Assembly (NCBI RefSeq): GCF_000381905.1
Contig: NZ_KB907245.1
Coordinates: 274,640 to 338,639, forward strand
Source: Paenibacillus fonticola DSM 21315
Lineage (GTDB): Bacteria > Bacillota > Bacilli > Paenibacillales > Paenibacillaceae
Direction: 5' to 3'
DNA length: 64,000 bases
Shown here: piece by piece, positions 24,713 through 33,803 of the stretch
How positions within the stretch are numbered: the first letter of the stretch is position 1
Layout: every line of letters starts with the position of its first letter
Program-made: the position numbers and the translations under genes
Notes under the pieces: model-generated
Told to the model about the DNA's origin: nothing
The model's input: the letters and a program-made list of their open reading frames with translations, nothing else
Database searches by the model: none

Positions 24713-25144
24713 TTAGTCCAGTTCCTGACCGTCATCTTCTATGCGAATATGTCCACAATATAGGCAGTGGTGCGTGCAGTCCTGTGTCAAAGCGGGCTGG
24801 CCCTCGATTAGCATATCGCTTTTCCCATTCAGCCATGGCATCGTCAAAACGGGAACGCACGGAGCCTTCTTCACCCCGTAAATATCAACCATGTCACTTG
24901 TCTGCACAGCTGGATTATGAGGGCTGAAGCAGTTGCCAAAGGACCGAATGTTCTCTCCTGGCAAGTAATCTGCAATATTCATCGCCGCTTTATTTTTGAC
25001 GTATACCCCATGACTGAAAGGACGCTTTAACCGGGTCGGCTGAGTGCCATAGCTGCAGCTCAAAATCGCGCCTGCTACGACATAGCTTTTGGCCCCGCCG
25101 GCTCCTGGCTGCACCTGCGCTTGCTGTACCTTCGCTTCCTTCAT
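24713..25144 (-). CDS. DUF4280 PAAR-like spike tip protein
   Basis: 143 residues. The core starts at SYVVAGAILSCSYGTQPTRLKRP and has KNKAAMNIADYLPGENIRSFGNC…, CVPVLTMPWLNGKSDMLIEGQPALTQDCTHHCLYCGHIRI, the DUF4280 pattern with conserved cysteines and His that could bind a metal at the tip. DUF4280 proteins are PAAR-like and cap VgrG trimers. It overlaps the Imm11-like gene by 4 bp and precedes the VgrG-toxin gene. AGGAGGGG precedes the ATG. Confidence 0.88.
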   Translation of the reverse strand: MKEAKVQQAQVQPGAGGAKSYVVAGAILSCSYGTQPTRLKRPFSHGVYVKNKAAMNIADYLPGENIRSFGNCFSPHNPAVQTSDMVDIYGVKKAPCVPVLTMPWLNGKSDMLIEGQPALTQDCTHHCLYCGHIRIEDDGQELD

Positions 25145-25680
25145 CTGGCTGTCCCCTCCTTGCTTTCTATCTCTACTCTTTCTAGTCGTATGCCTATAAA
25201 TGGACGGCGCAGTAGACTTTCTGCCAGCGCCAGATTAATAAATATGTAGGGTTCCATCACATCCGCTATTCGAAAAATAGGAGACATGTCTTTCCTGTAT
25301 TGGAATACCAAGTGCTTCAAAGTATGATCGGGATACCGTTCGGTGCTATCGGACAAGCAAACCTCCTTAGGAGGGCGCAGCACCCAATACACCTCTTGCT
25401 TGGCTTGCTTCAAATCGGTAAGTATAGCTGCCCTCCATTCCATACCCGGCACATACTTCTCCAATAAACCCCTCATGCGACCAGAGACTAGCGGCACGGG
25501 ATATTCCAGAAAGTCTGGTAATACGGATTGCGAATGAAGCTGTACAGCTAAAAACAATGGAGCTTCTTCCTCTGGAGATTCGGTTATCCGCATGACGTTC
25601 TTCGTTGATAACGAGGACAGCGGCACAGGTTCTATACGGTGTTTGACCCGCTCATCCATCCTAAGCCGAAAATATCTCAC
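25141..25680 (-). CDS. Imm11-like protein (adaptor or immunity)
   Basis: 179 residues from a GTG at 25680, overlapping the pentapeptide gene by 4 bp. RYFRLRMDERV at the start, LVSGRMRGLLEKYVPGMEWRAAIL in the middle and a C-terminal YIFINLALAESLLRRPFIGIRLERVEI fit the Imm11 (DUF1629) type found beside DUF4280 genes. Because a separate immunity gene follows the toxin, this one may instead be a loading adaptor for the tip or cargo. Family assignment is moderate. Confidence 0.6.
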   Translation of the reverse strand: MRYFRLRMDERVKHRIEPVPLSSLSTKNVMRITESPEEEAPLFLAVQLHSQSVLPDFLEYPVPLVSGRMRGLLEKYVPGMEWRAAILTDLKQAKQEVYWVLRPPKEVCLSDSTERYPDHTLKHLVFQYRKDMSPIFRIADVMEPYIFINLALAESLLRRPFIGIRLERVEIESKEGTAR

Positions 25681-26939
25681 GTTAGTTGCCCCCTAACTTC
25701 CCGGAGCTGCTCTTCCGTAAAACTCACACCCTGCAGATTGGCGCCGCTGAAATCAGCACCAGCCAACCTTGCGCCGGCAAAAGATACGTCTGTCAGATTA
25801 GCCCCAGCAAAGCTAACATCCGTCAAATCAGCCTCGGCAAAGCTAGCAGCTGTCAGGTCGGCATTCTCAAAGCAAGCCGCTGCTAGATCGGCCCCGATCA
25901 ATGAAGCTTGCCGCAGCGTGGTATTACGGAAATCAGCACCTTGCAACTCAGCTAGCCTAAAAAAAGCCCCTTGCAGATTAGCTCCCGCAAAATTCACCCC
26001 GCTAAATCCTAATGGCTCCCATACCAGCCATGAATCGGAGTCGTTTACGCTGCCCATCACCTTGTCCAATATGGCCTTCCTTAGAGAGCAACCGCTAAAA
26101 TCCGCTCCATATACCAGGCTGGAGGTAAAGTCAGTACCTTGAAGGTGACTGTCCTGCCACTCCGTACCCACCAGCACGCAAAATTGCAAACGACTATTCT
26201 CCATCTGCATGCCGCGGAAAGCCGTATAGCGAAAATCCAGGCGGCTATAATCGCCTTCCGATAGGTCAATCTCCGTCAAGGCTTGGTAGCCGTACTCATG
26301 AGCTTCTTGTAATTCCAGCCATGCTCTGACCTCTTGCATATCCCGCTTCCGGCGATCTTCCTTATATACGGACACGCTTCGATCCAAATACTCCCCGACA
26401 CGAACTTCAAATATTTCTCCACGCTCCAGTTCCTGAAACTCGGGAGTATGCACGGCCCGTTTCATCGCCAAACGAATCATATTCACCATAACCGCATGAA
26501 ATTCCGCCGCTGCGTCCAGCATCATCTGCTCTAATCCAATCTCGGAAAGAGGGGATTGCCGCCGCTCCATAATTTCAGCCTGGTACCGCTGCTGCAGATC
26601 ACTCCAATAAGAAAAGGCCCAGTAAACATCCCATTCAAATTGGATGGGGTCCGTATCAAATACCCAAAACTCATCGGCAGCCTCCACGAAATAAGTCGGA
26701 TGCTTCTCCAGCCATGATGTTCGCAGCATAGAGTATGTGATGTAGCTTATACTTCCTTTTTTCCCTTGAAGCTGCTTTTGACGAATGTCGCGGCAATATT
26801 CTCTAAATTCCTGTACACATTCCCCAATACGTTGTTCTAGCGTGGTCTTAAGCGTCGCTGCCCAATCTTTACGAATAAAACTCCATGCCTCATCAAGAAC
26901 GACTTGTTGCTCCTGCCCTTCTATAACAGGCTTGTCCAT
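25677..26939 (-). CDS. Pentapeptide-repeat protein with helical N-terminal domain
   Basis: 420 residues. Residues 1-230 are helical and rich in Trp and charged residues, with no family I recognise. Residues 235-410 carry A(D/N)LxX repeats, for example FTSSLVYGADFSGCSLRKA, GVNFAGANLQGAFF and near-identical units VSFAGANLTDVSFAGARLAG, giving a right-handed quadrilateral beta helix. It lies between the plain VgrG and the Imm11-like gene in one operon. Pentapeptide proteins occur as effectors or structural parts in injection-system loci; its role here is unknown. Confidence 0.85.
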   Translation of the reverse strand: MDKPVIEGQEQQVVLDEAWSFIRKDWAATLKTTLEQRIGECVQEFREYCRDIRQKQLQGKKGSISYITYSMLRTSWLEKHPTYFVEAADEFWVFDTDPIQFEWDVYWAFSYWSDLQQRYQAEIMERRQSPLSEIGLEQMMLDAAAEFHAVMVNMIRLAMKRAVHTPEFQELERGEIFEVRVGEYLDRSVSVYKEDRRKRDMQEVRAWLELQEAHEYGYQALTEIDLSEGDYSRLDFRYTAFRGMQMENSRLQFCVLVGTEWQDSHLQGTDFTSSLVYGADFSGCSLRKAILDKVMGSVNDSDSWLVWEPLGFSGVNFAGANLQGAFFRLAELQGADFRNTTLRQASLIGADLAAACFENADLTAASFAEADLTDVSFAGANLTDVSFAGARLAGADFSGANLQGVSFTEEQLREVRGQLT

Positions 26940-26968
26940 TGCATTTACACCACCTGGTTACACGTATG

Positions 26969-28384
26969 CTAGTTAGATTTCACTTCGCTGCCTTTCATTT
27001 TGGCTGAACCGCTAAGTTCAATATGACTGCCGTTGCAATCCATGCGCAGATCGCTGCCTGCGGAGAGAGACATCGTCTTTCCAGCCGTCAGGCTCAGATC
27101 TCCCCCCGCCGAAATGCTTACAGCATTATCGCTTACAATATGTACGCCTTCTGTGTCGTTCAGCTTGATATATATAGCCCCTTCTTTCCCCGTAATGACC
27201 AGTTCCTCCGGCCCGAGGCAAATTTCCTTCCCATGAGGGGTCCGCCAAATCTTCATTTGGGGATCAGAAATTTTATTATAGGCACTTCCCTGCGTATTTC
27301 GCCTGACGGCACTTCCCGCAATTCCGTCTTCTTCACGGCTGCCCGGAAAATAGAGCGATACAGGATCGCCGATTTCAGGCATCACATACCAGCCCGTATG
27401 CCGCTCAGCACTATAGGCCGTGGAATAGTTGAACCAATATGCCTCATTTATCTCCTGCTGCTCATCGCAGTCCAAATGAATGCGCACCTGATCCTGACGC
27501 ACATCCACGACCACACCGCTTAACGATGCACCGGCCAGCTTTTCCTGATAGTAGCTTTTTTGCCGGAATCCCTGGTACGATCCCAGTACATACTGATGCC
27601 TCAGTTGTCCTTGTCTCATTTCGGTATAAGCTTCCATCACAAATAGGCTATGCCCTTGAAAGTTCAATTGCGCTCCTAAATCCAGTACCTCATCCGTCTC
27701 CACCTCGTAGAAGATGAAGTCGTTCTCCGTAAGCCTGGCCTGATCATTCGCCTGAAAATAGCGAAAAGGCAGCATTTGTTTGCTTACGGTGTAGCGGCTA
27801 CTATCCAGAACCACATGTGCAGGCGTATCCTCAATCCCAAAATAAAACTTCGGACTATCAAAACGGGCAGCGGGCATCAAGCTTGTATGATAGCGGGAGG
27901 CCAAACGTCTTAAAAAAGCCCAATCCGTCTCTTGGTACTGGATGGCAATACGTCCGATCTGCGCCCCGTCGGTAGCTCCGTCAATCACATCAAGCCCCTC
28001 GTAATCCTTGCCGATCTCTTCCAGCAATTGAGGAATCGTCATTTTTGTATTCTGAAAAGAACGCGTCCGCTGTTTGATGTCCATTCGGTAGGTATGAGAA
28101 ATGGCCTCAACCTCCAGATAGTACACATCACGCACAACCTTCACCTCTACCGAAAGCGCAATCCCGCTGAATAATGGCTTGGTCTCGCCTGCCTCATCTT
28201 TTTGGCTCACCTTAATGACCGTATAGCTGTGCGTTGTTTCCACATAACTGTCTCGCATATCTTCTGGAATCACACCTGTAAAGTACAGCCGGGTATGCTC
28301 ATTAATTTTCTTCGTTAAGGTGAGCTGTTCCAATTTAATTCTTTCAAAGGGGTGAATTCGAATGTTGTCGTATCCGAGACTCAT
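26969..28384 (-). CDS. VgrG/Pvc8-type spike protein without toxin extension
   Basis: 471 residues. It has the same spike core as the 939-residue protein: NIRIHPFERIKLEQL, YQETDWAFLRRLASRYHTSLMPA, GWYVMPEIGDPVSLYFPG. A short needle repeat follows (VHIVSDNAVSISAGGDLSLTAGKTMSLSAGSD) and it ends soon after, so it lacks linker and tip. It overlaps the DcrB-like gene by 4 bp. Two VgrGs in one operon suggest a mixed trimer or alternative spikes. No sheath, tube or baseplate genes are near. Confidence 0.85.
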   Translation of the reverse strand: MSLGYDNIRIHPFERIKLEQLTLTKKINEHTRLYFTGVIPEDMRDSYVETTHSYTVIKVSQKDEAGETKPLFSGIALSVEVKVVRDVYYLEVEAISHTYRMDIKQRTRSFQNTKMTIPQLLEEIGKDYEGLDVIDGATDGAQIGRIAIQYQETDWAFLRRLASRYHTSLMPAARFDSPKFYFGIEDTPAHVVLDSSRYTVSKQMLPFRYFQANDQARLTENDFIFYEVETDEVLDLGAQLNFQGHSLFVMEAYTEMRQGQLRHQYVLGSYQGFRQKSYYQEKLAGASLSGVVVDVRQDQVRIHLDCDEQQEINEAYWFNYSTAYSAERHTGWYVMPEIGDPVSLYFPGSREEDGIAGSAVRRNTQGSAYNKISDPQMKIWRTPHGKEICLGPEELVITGKEGAIYIKLNDTEGVHIVSDNAVSISAGGDLSLTAGKTMSLSAGSDLRMDCNGSHIELSGSAKMKGSEVKSN

Positions 28385-29049
28385 CTTGAATCCTCTCCTT
28401 CCTTAAATAGCATTGGGTAGGAATCAGAAACAACTCTAAGTGATTCCACCATCCTTCTAGCTACAGGCAACCATGCCTCCATGTCGGACTCCATACAGTT
28501 GAAGGCGCCGATGATCACGCATCCTTCCAGAACAAACAGCAGCATTTCGTTATACAGGTTACCGTCCACCCCTGCTGCTACAAAACGAATAACCCCGATC
28601 AAAAGGCCATAGTCATTAACGATCAATTCCGTCCCCATCCAATTGCGAATGGGTTGGACAGATCGCAGCACGTCCGCCATCTGCTCTATAAAATCAGGAA
28701 GCTCCCCCGGCTCCAAAGTCGTTTCTGTCGGATTAAAAGTAATATTGATCGTCCCATCGGTTGATGTGTAAATGACCTTCGGACGATGCTCCGAAGGATA
28801 TTTAAATTTAGCTTGTTCCAAGGGCATGAGATGAAAGGCCTTCGGAATTTCCACCTCGCTTTTCCCATCCAGTATGATCAGCGGGGAGAAAGTGACGATT
28901 TCATCTTGTATGCGCAACACCATGTTCTTGTCGGCCGCTAAACTTTGCTTCTCTGAATCCGTTGATTGAGGTTGGTTTGGATTTGCCTCCTCGTGCTTAG
29001 GTGTTGATCCCTGTTTCATGCTAAGAATCTGTTCATCCAAATAATTCAT
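28381..29049 (-). CDS. DcrB/DUF1795-like protein, possible effector-loading chaperone
   Basis: 222 residues from the ATG at 29049; the ribosome site is weak and the frame extends to 29100. Residues 1-50 are charged and flexible. The domain from about 60 has HLMPLEQAKFKYPSEHRPKVIYTSTDG, TINITFNPTE and MLLFVLEGCVIIGAFNCMESDMEAWLPVARRMVESLRV. That is like the DUF1795 proteins which include Eag chaperones of type VI effectors. First gene of the spike operon. A chaperone role for the VgrG cargo is inferred from family and context. Confidence 0.65.
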   Translation of the reverse strand: MNYLDEQILSMKQGSTPKHEEANPNQPQSTDSEKQSLAADKNMVLRIQDEIVTFSPLIILDGKSEVEIPKAFHLMPLEQAKFKYPSEHRPKVIYTSTDGTINITFNPTETTLEPGELPDFIEQMADVLRSVQPIRNWMGTELIVNDYGLLIGVIRFVAAGVDGNLYNEMLLFVLEGCVIIGAFNCMESDMEAWLPVARRMVESLRVVSDSYPMLFKEGEDSR

Positions 29050-29196
29050 CGTATGCAGTCTCTTCTTCCTCCGGTTTATATTTTTGTAAATGAAACCCAT
29101 CTATACCTATATTTCGGACGCAATCTCATAAAAATTAACCCATGCCCCTGCAAAGCCCCTTTTTTCACCAGAAAGACATCACCCGACGATTTCTGC

Positions 29197-29246
29197 AAAA
29201 AAAATCACCCTAATCCCAGGCTTTCGCCTTTGGATCAGAGTGATTC
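29197..29246 (-). terminator. Terminator of the qox operon
   Basis: AATCACCCTAATCC-AGGC pairs with GCCT-GGATCAGAGTGATT, with one or two mismatches and a 4-base loop, followed on the minus strand by eight T residues. It lies about 45 bp past the qoxD stop and upstream of the spike operon. Confidence 0.85.
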
Positions 29247-29289
29247 TCATTTCTATATAAATCTAGCTTTAGCAAACTTGCCTATTCGC

Positions 29290-29574
29290 TTATTGATATC
29301 CCCAGATCATCGTAAACAGCGTACCGAAAATCGTCACTATACCTACGAACAACGCATAAGCGATATTCGTATAAAGCGATGTTTTCGAACCCGTCTCGCC
29401 GATGTGCATGAATACAAACAACTGAACTGACATTTGAATGATCGCACAGACGAGCAGAACCGTCATTTGCATCCCGAAGGACATATCGAAAAACAGAACG
29501 GTCAGCGCAACGACCGAAAGGATCAGCGAAGAGACATATCCCATGACGTGTTGAAGCGGGAACAGTTTTTTCAT
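29290..29574 (-). CDS. qoxD: Cytochrome aa3 quinol oxidase subunit IV
   Basis: 94 residues with three membrane helices, including MQLFVFMHIG-like sequence (SVQLFVFMHIGETGSKTSLYTN) typical of CyoD/QoxD. The ATG lies just after the qoxC stop with one base between. It is the small accessory subunit that helps assembly of the oxidase. Last gene of the operon. Confidence 0.92.
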   Translation of the reverse strand: MKKLFPLQHVMGYVSSLILSVVALTVLFFDMSFGMQMTVLLVCAIIQMSVQLFVFMHIGETGSKTSLYTNIAYALFVGIVTIFGTLFTMIWGYQ

Positions 29575-29575
29575 G

Positions 29576-30172
29576 TCACATCAATCCTTTCAAGTATACA
29601 AAGCTGAAGATGAAGATCCAGACGACATCAAGGAAGTGCCAGTACAACGAGAAGATAAACGACTTGTTCGCTGTATCCGGCGTGAAGCCTTCACGCTTCA
29701 TTTGCAGCATTAGCCCCCCGCCCCACACTAATCCAAGCGTAACGTGCGCTCCATGAAGACCAAGCAGCGTGAATAAGCTGGACATGAAGGCGTTCGTTTG
29801 CAGCGTTGCGCCTTCGTTTACGTACGTCACGAATTCATAAATCTCGACGCCCAGGAAACCAAGGCCAAGCAATAAAGTAACTGCAAAAAATCCCATCGTC
29901 GCTTTCATCAAGCCTTGCCGCATACTGTTGATCGCCAAACCGATCGTAAAGCTGCTCGTTAGGAGCAGAAAGGTTTCGATAAGCACCGGTCCGATTTCAA
30001 AAATCTCTTTCGCCGTAGGACCGTTGCCGGTCCGGTTCCACAAGGTGAAATATACGGCGAAGAGCGTGGAGAACATGACGATCTCTGCTCCGAGAAATAC
30101 CCAGAAGCCGAAGATGCGGTTCTTGTTTTCTTCCGTGCTATATTCCAGCGGTACTGAATGATCTATTTTCAT
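29576..30172 (-). CDS. qoxC: Cytochrome aa3 quinol oxidase subunit III
   Basis: 198 residues with five membrane helices. RIFGFWVFLGAEIVMFSTLFAVYF, LLTSSFTIGLA and GLHGAHVTLGLVWGG, ending WHFLDVVWIFIFSFVYLKGLM, are the conserved COX3 features. It overlaps qoxB by 4 bp (ATGA). Part of the terminal menaquinol oxidase in the cytoplasmic membrane. Confidence 0.95.
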   Translation of the reverse strand: MKIDHSVPLEYSTEENKNRIFGFWVFLGAEIVMFSTLFAVYFTLWNRTGNGPTAKEIFEIGPVLIETFLLLTSSFTIGLAINSMRQGLMKATMGFFAVTLLLGLGFLGVEIYEFVTYVNEGATLQTNAFMSSLFTLLGLHGAHVTLGLVWGGGLMLQMKREGFTPDTANKSFIFSLYWHFLDVVWIFIFSFVYLKGLM

Positions 30173-32112
30173 ACCTGTTCACCCCGCAATCGTTGTTCGG
30201 TCGCCACAACTTCCTTCACAGGAATATAATGTCCGTGATCGCGTTCAAAGGATCTGACTATCATCATAATAAAGATGCCCAAGGCTCCAATTACCGCCCC
30301 TACCCACCAGTTGAATACCATGAAGAATCCGAAGAACATGAAGATCGCGCCGAGAATGAACGGCTGTCCGCTGTTGTTAGGCATATGAATATCGCTGTAT
30401 TCTTCGGTATACAGGGATTTGCCCGACTTCTTAGCGAACCAGAACGCATCGCGGTTCTCAATGTTTGGCATTTTCGCAAAGTTATAGTGAGGCACCGGGC
30501 TCGGCGTGCTCCATTCCAGTGTCCGTGCATTCCATGGATCACCGTTATTCTCTCTCGGAGCATAGCGGAAGCTCCAATAAATGTTGTATACGAGTATCGC
30601 AAATCCAACCGCCAGACCAACCGATCCGATCGAAGCAAGCAAGTTCAATGGGCCGAATCCCGTCTCAGCGGAATAAGTGTACATCCGGCGCGTCATTCCA
30701 TTCAGCCCCAGGAAGAAGAGCGGCAGGAACGTTACGTTAAAGCTCGTCATGATGACCCAGAACGCCAGCTTACCTTGCTTGTCATTCAAGCGGAAGCCGA
30801 ACAATTTCGGGAACCAGTAGTACATTCCCGAGAGAACGCCGAACACCGTACCCGGAATCAATGTGTAGTGGAAGTGCGCTACCAGGAACATCGTGTTGTG
30901 GTATTGGTAATCCGCACTTGCCATCGCCAGCATGACACCGGTCACTCCACCGATCGTAAAGATCGGGATAAAGGCAAGGGCATACAGCATTGGCGTCGTA
31001 AATTCGATGCGGCCTTTCTGCATCGTAAACAGCCAGTTGAATATTTTGATCCCGGTCGGAATGGCAATCGCCATCGTCGTCACGGAGAAGAAGCCGTTAA
31101 CCATCGCGCCATGACCCATCGTATAGAAGTGGTGAGCCCACACAACGAAGGACAGTATCGAGATGATGACCATACTGAACACCATCGATTTATAACCGTA
31201 CAAGTTTTTGCGTGAAAACGTGGAGATAACTTCACTAAAAATACCGAATGCGGGCAAAATAACAATATATACCTCTGGATGTCCCCAAACCCAGAACAGG
31301 TTGGCCCAGAGCATATCCATCCCGCCGTTAGCCATCGTAAAGAATTGCGAACCGAACTGCCGATCCAACATCATTAGCAGAAGCGCGATCGTCAAGACCG
31401 GGAACGCGAACACGATAATGACGGAAGTGACCAGGATTGACCAGGTAAACATCGGCATACGCATTAATGTCATGCCAGGCGCACGCATTTTCAGGATCGT
31501 AACGATGAAGTTAACCCCGGTCATCAACGTACCAAGTCCCGCAATCTGCAGTGCAATGGAGTAATAGTTGTTGCCTACCGTCGGGCTGAACTCGATGCTC
31601 GACAGCGGGAAGTAAGCTGTCCAGCCAGCATCAGGCGATCCGCCGATGACGAACGAAATGTTGAACAGCATCGCTCCGGCGAAGAATAGCCAGAAGCTGA
31701 CGGCGTTCAGGCGCGGGAACGCGACGTCCCTTGCGCCGATTTGCAGAGGAACAACGACGTTCATCAAGCCGATAATAAACGGCATCGCCATGAAGAGGAT
31801 CATGATGACCCCATGCGTCGTAAAAATTTCGTTATAGTGCTGGCTGTCCAAAAGTCCGTTCTCTGGTACAGCAAGCTGCGCACGCATCAGGAGGCCGTCT
31901 ACGCCGCCCCGGAATAGCATAATAAGTGCGGAAATGATATACATGATACCGATTTTTTTATGATCAACGGTCGTTAACCATTCACGCCACAGGTAGCCCC
32001 ATTTTTTAAAATAGGTGAGTCCGACAACAATCGCAATGGACACAAGGACAATACTGACCATCGCGCCGTAAATCATCGGTTCGCCCGTGACGAAAAATTC
32101 GTCCCATTTCAT
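30169..32112 (-). CDS. qoxB: Cytochrome aa3 quinol oxidase subunit I
   Basis: 647 residues, about 15 membrane helices. Haem and copper ligands are visible: His in FTTHGVIMILF, WGHPEVYIVILPAFG (CuB His and the His-Tyr cross-link), VWAHHFYTMG (CuB His-His) and VAHFHYTLIPG (haem His pair). This is the catalytic subunit that reduces oxygen and pumps protons. The unusual tail after about 560 is hydrophobic, as in QoxB. Good ribosome site AAAGGAGTAAGC before the ATG. It follows qoxA after 60 bp. Confidence 0.97.
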   Translation of the reverse strand: MKWDEFFVTGEPMIYGAMVSIVLVSIAIVVGLTYFKKWGYLWREWLTTVDHKKIGIMYIISALIMLFRGGVDGLLMRAQLAVPENGLLDSQHYNEIFTTHGVIMILFMAMPFIIGLMNVVVPLQIGARDVAFPRLNAVSFWLFFAGAMLFNISFVIGGSPDAGWTAYFPLSSIEFSPTVGNNYYSIALQIAGLGTLMTGVNFIVTILKMRAPGMTLMRMPMFTWSILVTSVIIVFAFPVLTIALLLMMLDRQFGSQFFTMANGGMDMLWANLFWVWGHPEVYIVILPAFGIFSEVISTFSRKNLYGYKSMVFSMVIISILSFVVWAHHFYTMGHGAMVNGFFSVTTMAIAIPTGIKIFNWLFTMQKGRIEFTTPMLYALAFIPIFTIGGVTGVMLAMASADYQYHNTMFLVAHFHYTLIPGTVFGVLSGMYYWFPKLFGFRLNDKQGKLAFWVIMTSFNVTFLPLFFLGLNGMTRRMYTYSAETGFGPLNLLASIGSVGLAVGFAILVYNIYWSFRYAPRENNGDPWNARTLEWSTPSPVPHYNFAKMPNIENRDAFWFAKKSGKSLYTEEYSDIHMPNNSGQPFILGAIFMFFGFFMVFNWWVGAVIGALGIFIMMIVRSFERDHGHYIPVKEVVATEQRLRGEQV

Positions 32113-32172
32113 TTAGCTTACTCCTTTCCAGTTCTAAGTTGCATTACGAGCTTTCAGCTCATCTCGCCCTAT

Positions 32173-33120
32173 TTAGTGGTTGTGCCCGGAGTGATCCATC
32201 TCTCCGCCTCCGCTGTTCTCCGATCCGAATTGATCCATTTGGAACTGATCCAGCTCGGATTTAGAGGCAGCGTCACCATGGTTATGTCCGGCGTGCTCAC
32301 CCTCAGGGGGCGGCAAGAACGTCAGGTGCGTGGATGTGTATGTTTTTCTGCCGACAAATTTCGTATCAAGCAGCGTTTGGAATTCGTCCGGCGTTAAATC
32401 GGAAGCCGTGTTCTTTACATCTTCCACCCATTTGTCGTACTCTTTCTGGTTCATCGCCAGCACCTCAAATTGCATATGGGCAAAGCCTTCACCAGAGAAG
32501 TTCGCATTCTTACCCAAGAATGAACCTTCATGCTCAGCAACGAAGTTCAACTTCGTCACCATATCGCTCATCGCATATTTCTGACCGCCAAGCTGCGGTA
32601 CCCAGAAGCTCGTGATCGGTCCGTACGCATACAAGCGGAATTCGACAGGACGATAAGTCGGGATATTGACATAGTTCACCGTCTCGATTCCTTCCTCTGG
32701 ATAGCTGAAATGCCATTTCCAGTTGGAGGAAGCCGCGTAAATAATCATAGGCTTTTGATCCTGATAATCTTTAGGCACAGCCTCAACTTCATTCGTACTG
32801 CGAATCGTAACTACCGAAAGAATGATAACGATAATTAACGGGAACGCTGTCCAGACGATTTCAAGCCACGTCTTACCTTCATCATGCGGTGGCTCATAAT
32901 CCGGAGCAGCCTTCGAAGCTCTGTATTTGGTAAGCATGTAAACAAAAAGCACATAGACGACGAGTAGTATAAACGCCATCGTGATGATGGAGAATATAAT
33001 AACATCGGCCTGAGTCTTGGCTACAGGTCCTTTCGGATCCAATACCGTCAAAGTATTGCAGCCGGACAGGAAGACAAGCAGCGCTGAAAATGCGATTAAC
33101 AGCAGCCCTCTTCTTTTCAT
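32173..33120 (-). CDS. qoxA: Cytochrome aa3 quinol oxidase subunit II, His-rich C-terminus
   Basis: 315 residues. A lipoprotein signal ends in VFLSGC (Cys about 21), followed by two membrane helices and the cupredoxin domain (WKWHFSYPEEGIETVNYVNIP; GPITSFWVPQLGGQKYAM). The CuA cysteine pair is absent, as expected for a quinol oxidase. The last 60 residues are rich in His, Gly, Ser and Asp (HAGHNHGD, MDHSGHNH), a metal-binding-like tail facing outside. AAAGGGG precedes the ATG. First gene of qoxABCD. Confidence 0.95.
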   Translation of the reverse strand: MKRRGLLLIAFSALLVFLSGCNTLTVLDPKGPVAKTQADVIIFSIITMAFILLVVYVLFVYMLTKYRASKAAPDYEPPHDEGKTWLEIVWTAFPLIIVIILSVVTIRSTNEVEAVPKDYQDQKPMIIYAASSNWKWHFSYPEEGIETVNYVNIPTYRPVEFRLYAYGPITSFWVPQLGGQKYAMSDMVTKLNFVAEHEGSFLGKNANFSGEGFAHMQFEVLAMNQKEYDKWVEDVKNTASDLTPDEFQTLLDTKFVGRKTYTSTHLTFLPPPEGEHAGHNHGDAASKSELDQFQMDQFGSENSGGGEMDHSGHNH

Positions 33121-33640
33121 AGATTCCGTTACCCCTTTCTAAGCAGCAAGTTTCCACGAAGGTGATACAGGTTGATAAACAGTCACGTGAGAACTTAAGT
33201 ATTACAACTAAGAACAATGTTAGGATTCGTTAAAAACAAAAACAAACCATAGAGAAAGGTAAATATGTAATATATTTACATTTACGTCCTTGTCCACCTC
33301 TTTTCCCCTCACCCCAAAATCCGAAATTTAGCCGTATTTGCTCAAAAAACGCCAAATTCAGCGATTTTGATAATTGTTCACAATGACCGCTTGCAGCACC
33401 CAAGTTCGCAAAATTGTCATAATACTTCAACGGGTTTGTAATTAAAATCACATACATTCGACGTCCCACGGGAAGCGTTAGAGCTTTTTGTGATCCTTAT
33501 CACTGTGAAAATGCTTGCTAAGTTACTTTATCTGCTGGCAAATTTGGTTACGCCAGGCAGTGGATATTCAGGTAGCTTTTGGAGAATTCAGGTGTGGTGT
33601 AGGGGTACTGGATAGATGAGTAGATCGGATTTTGCGAGCG
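33121..33640. other. Upstream region of qoxA, no gene seen
   Basis: About 520 bp with AT-rich tracts and no believable coding frame. It should hold the qox promoter; I could not single out convincing -35 and -10 boxes. The repeat blocks begin at about 33640. Confidence 0.5.
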
Positions 33641-33803
33641 GATATGTGAGTGGATATGTGGATAGATATGCGGGGTAGATTTGAGTGAGGATTTGGGTGA
33701 GGATTTGGGTGGGAATGCGGGCGGAGATACGGGTGGGGATGCGGGTGGGGAGGTGGGGATGCGGGTGGGGATGCGGGTGGGGATGCGGGTGGGAATGTAG
33801 GCG
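33641..33803. repeat. G-rich tandem repeat (GGGATGCGGGTG-type)
   Basis: Units of 6 and 12 bp (GATTTGGGTGAG; GGGATGCGGGTG) repeat from about 33683 to 33803, preceded by GGATATGTGAGT-like units from 33641. The plus strand carries many runs of three to four G. The apparent frames across it are Pro/Arg-repeat artefacts. It could form quadruplexes; no function known. Confidence 0.75.

Noticed and set aside
21473..29049. Complete type VI or eCIS gene cluster
   Set aside because: Only spike, tip, cargo and helper genes are present; no sheath, tube, baseplate or AAA+ gene was found.
30193..31215. Plus-strand frame of 340 codons opposite qoxB
   Set aside because: It is the exact antisense of a highly conserved oxidase gene, has His/Arg-rich composition and no ribosome site.
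32173..33120. Cytochrome c oxidase subunit II (CuA type)
   Set aside because: The cysteine pair and other CuA ligands are missing, so it is a quinol oxidase subunit.
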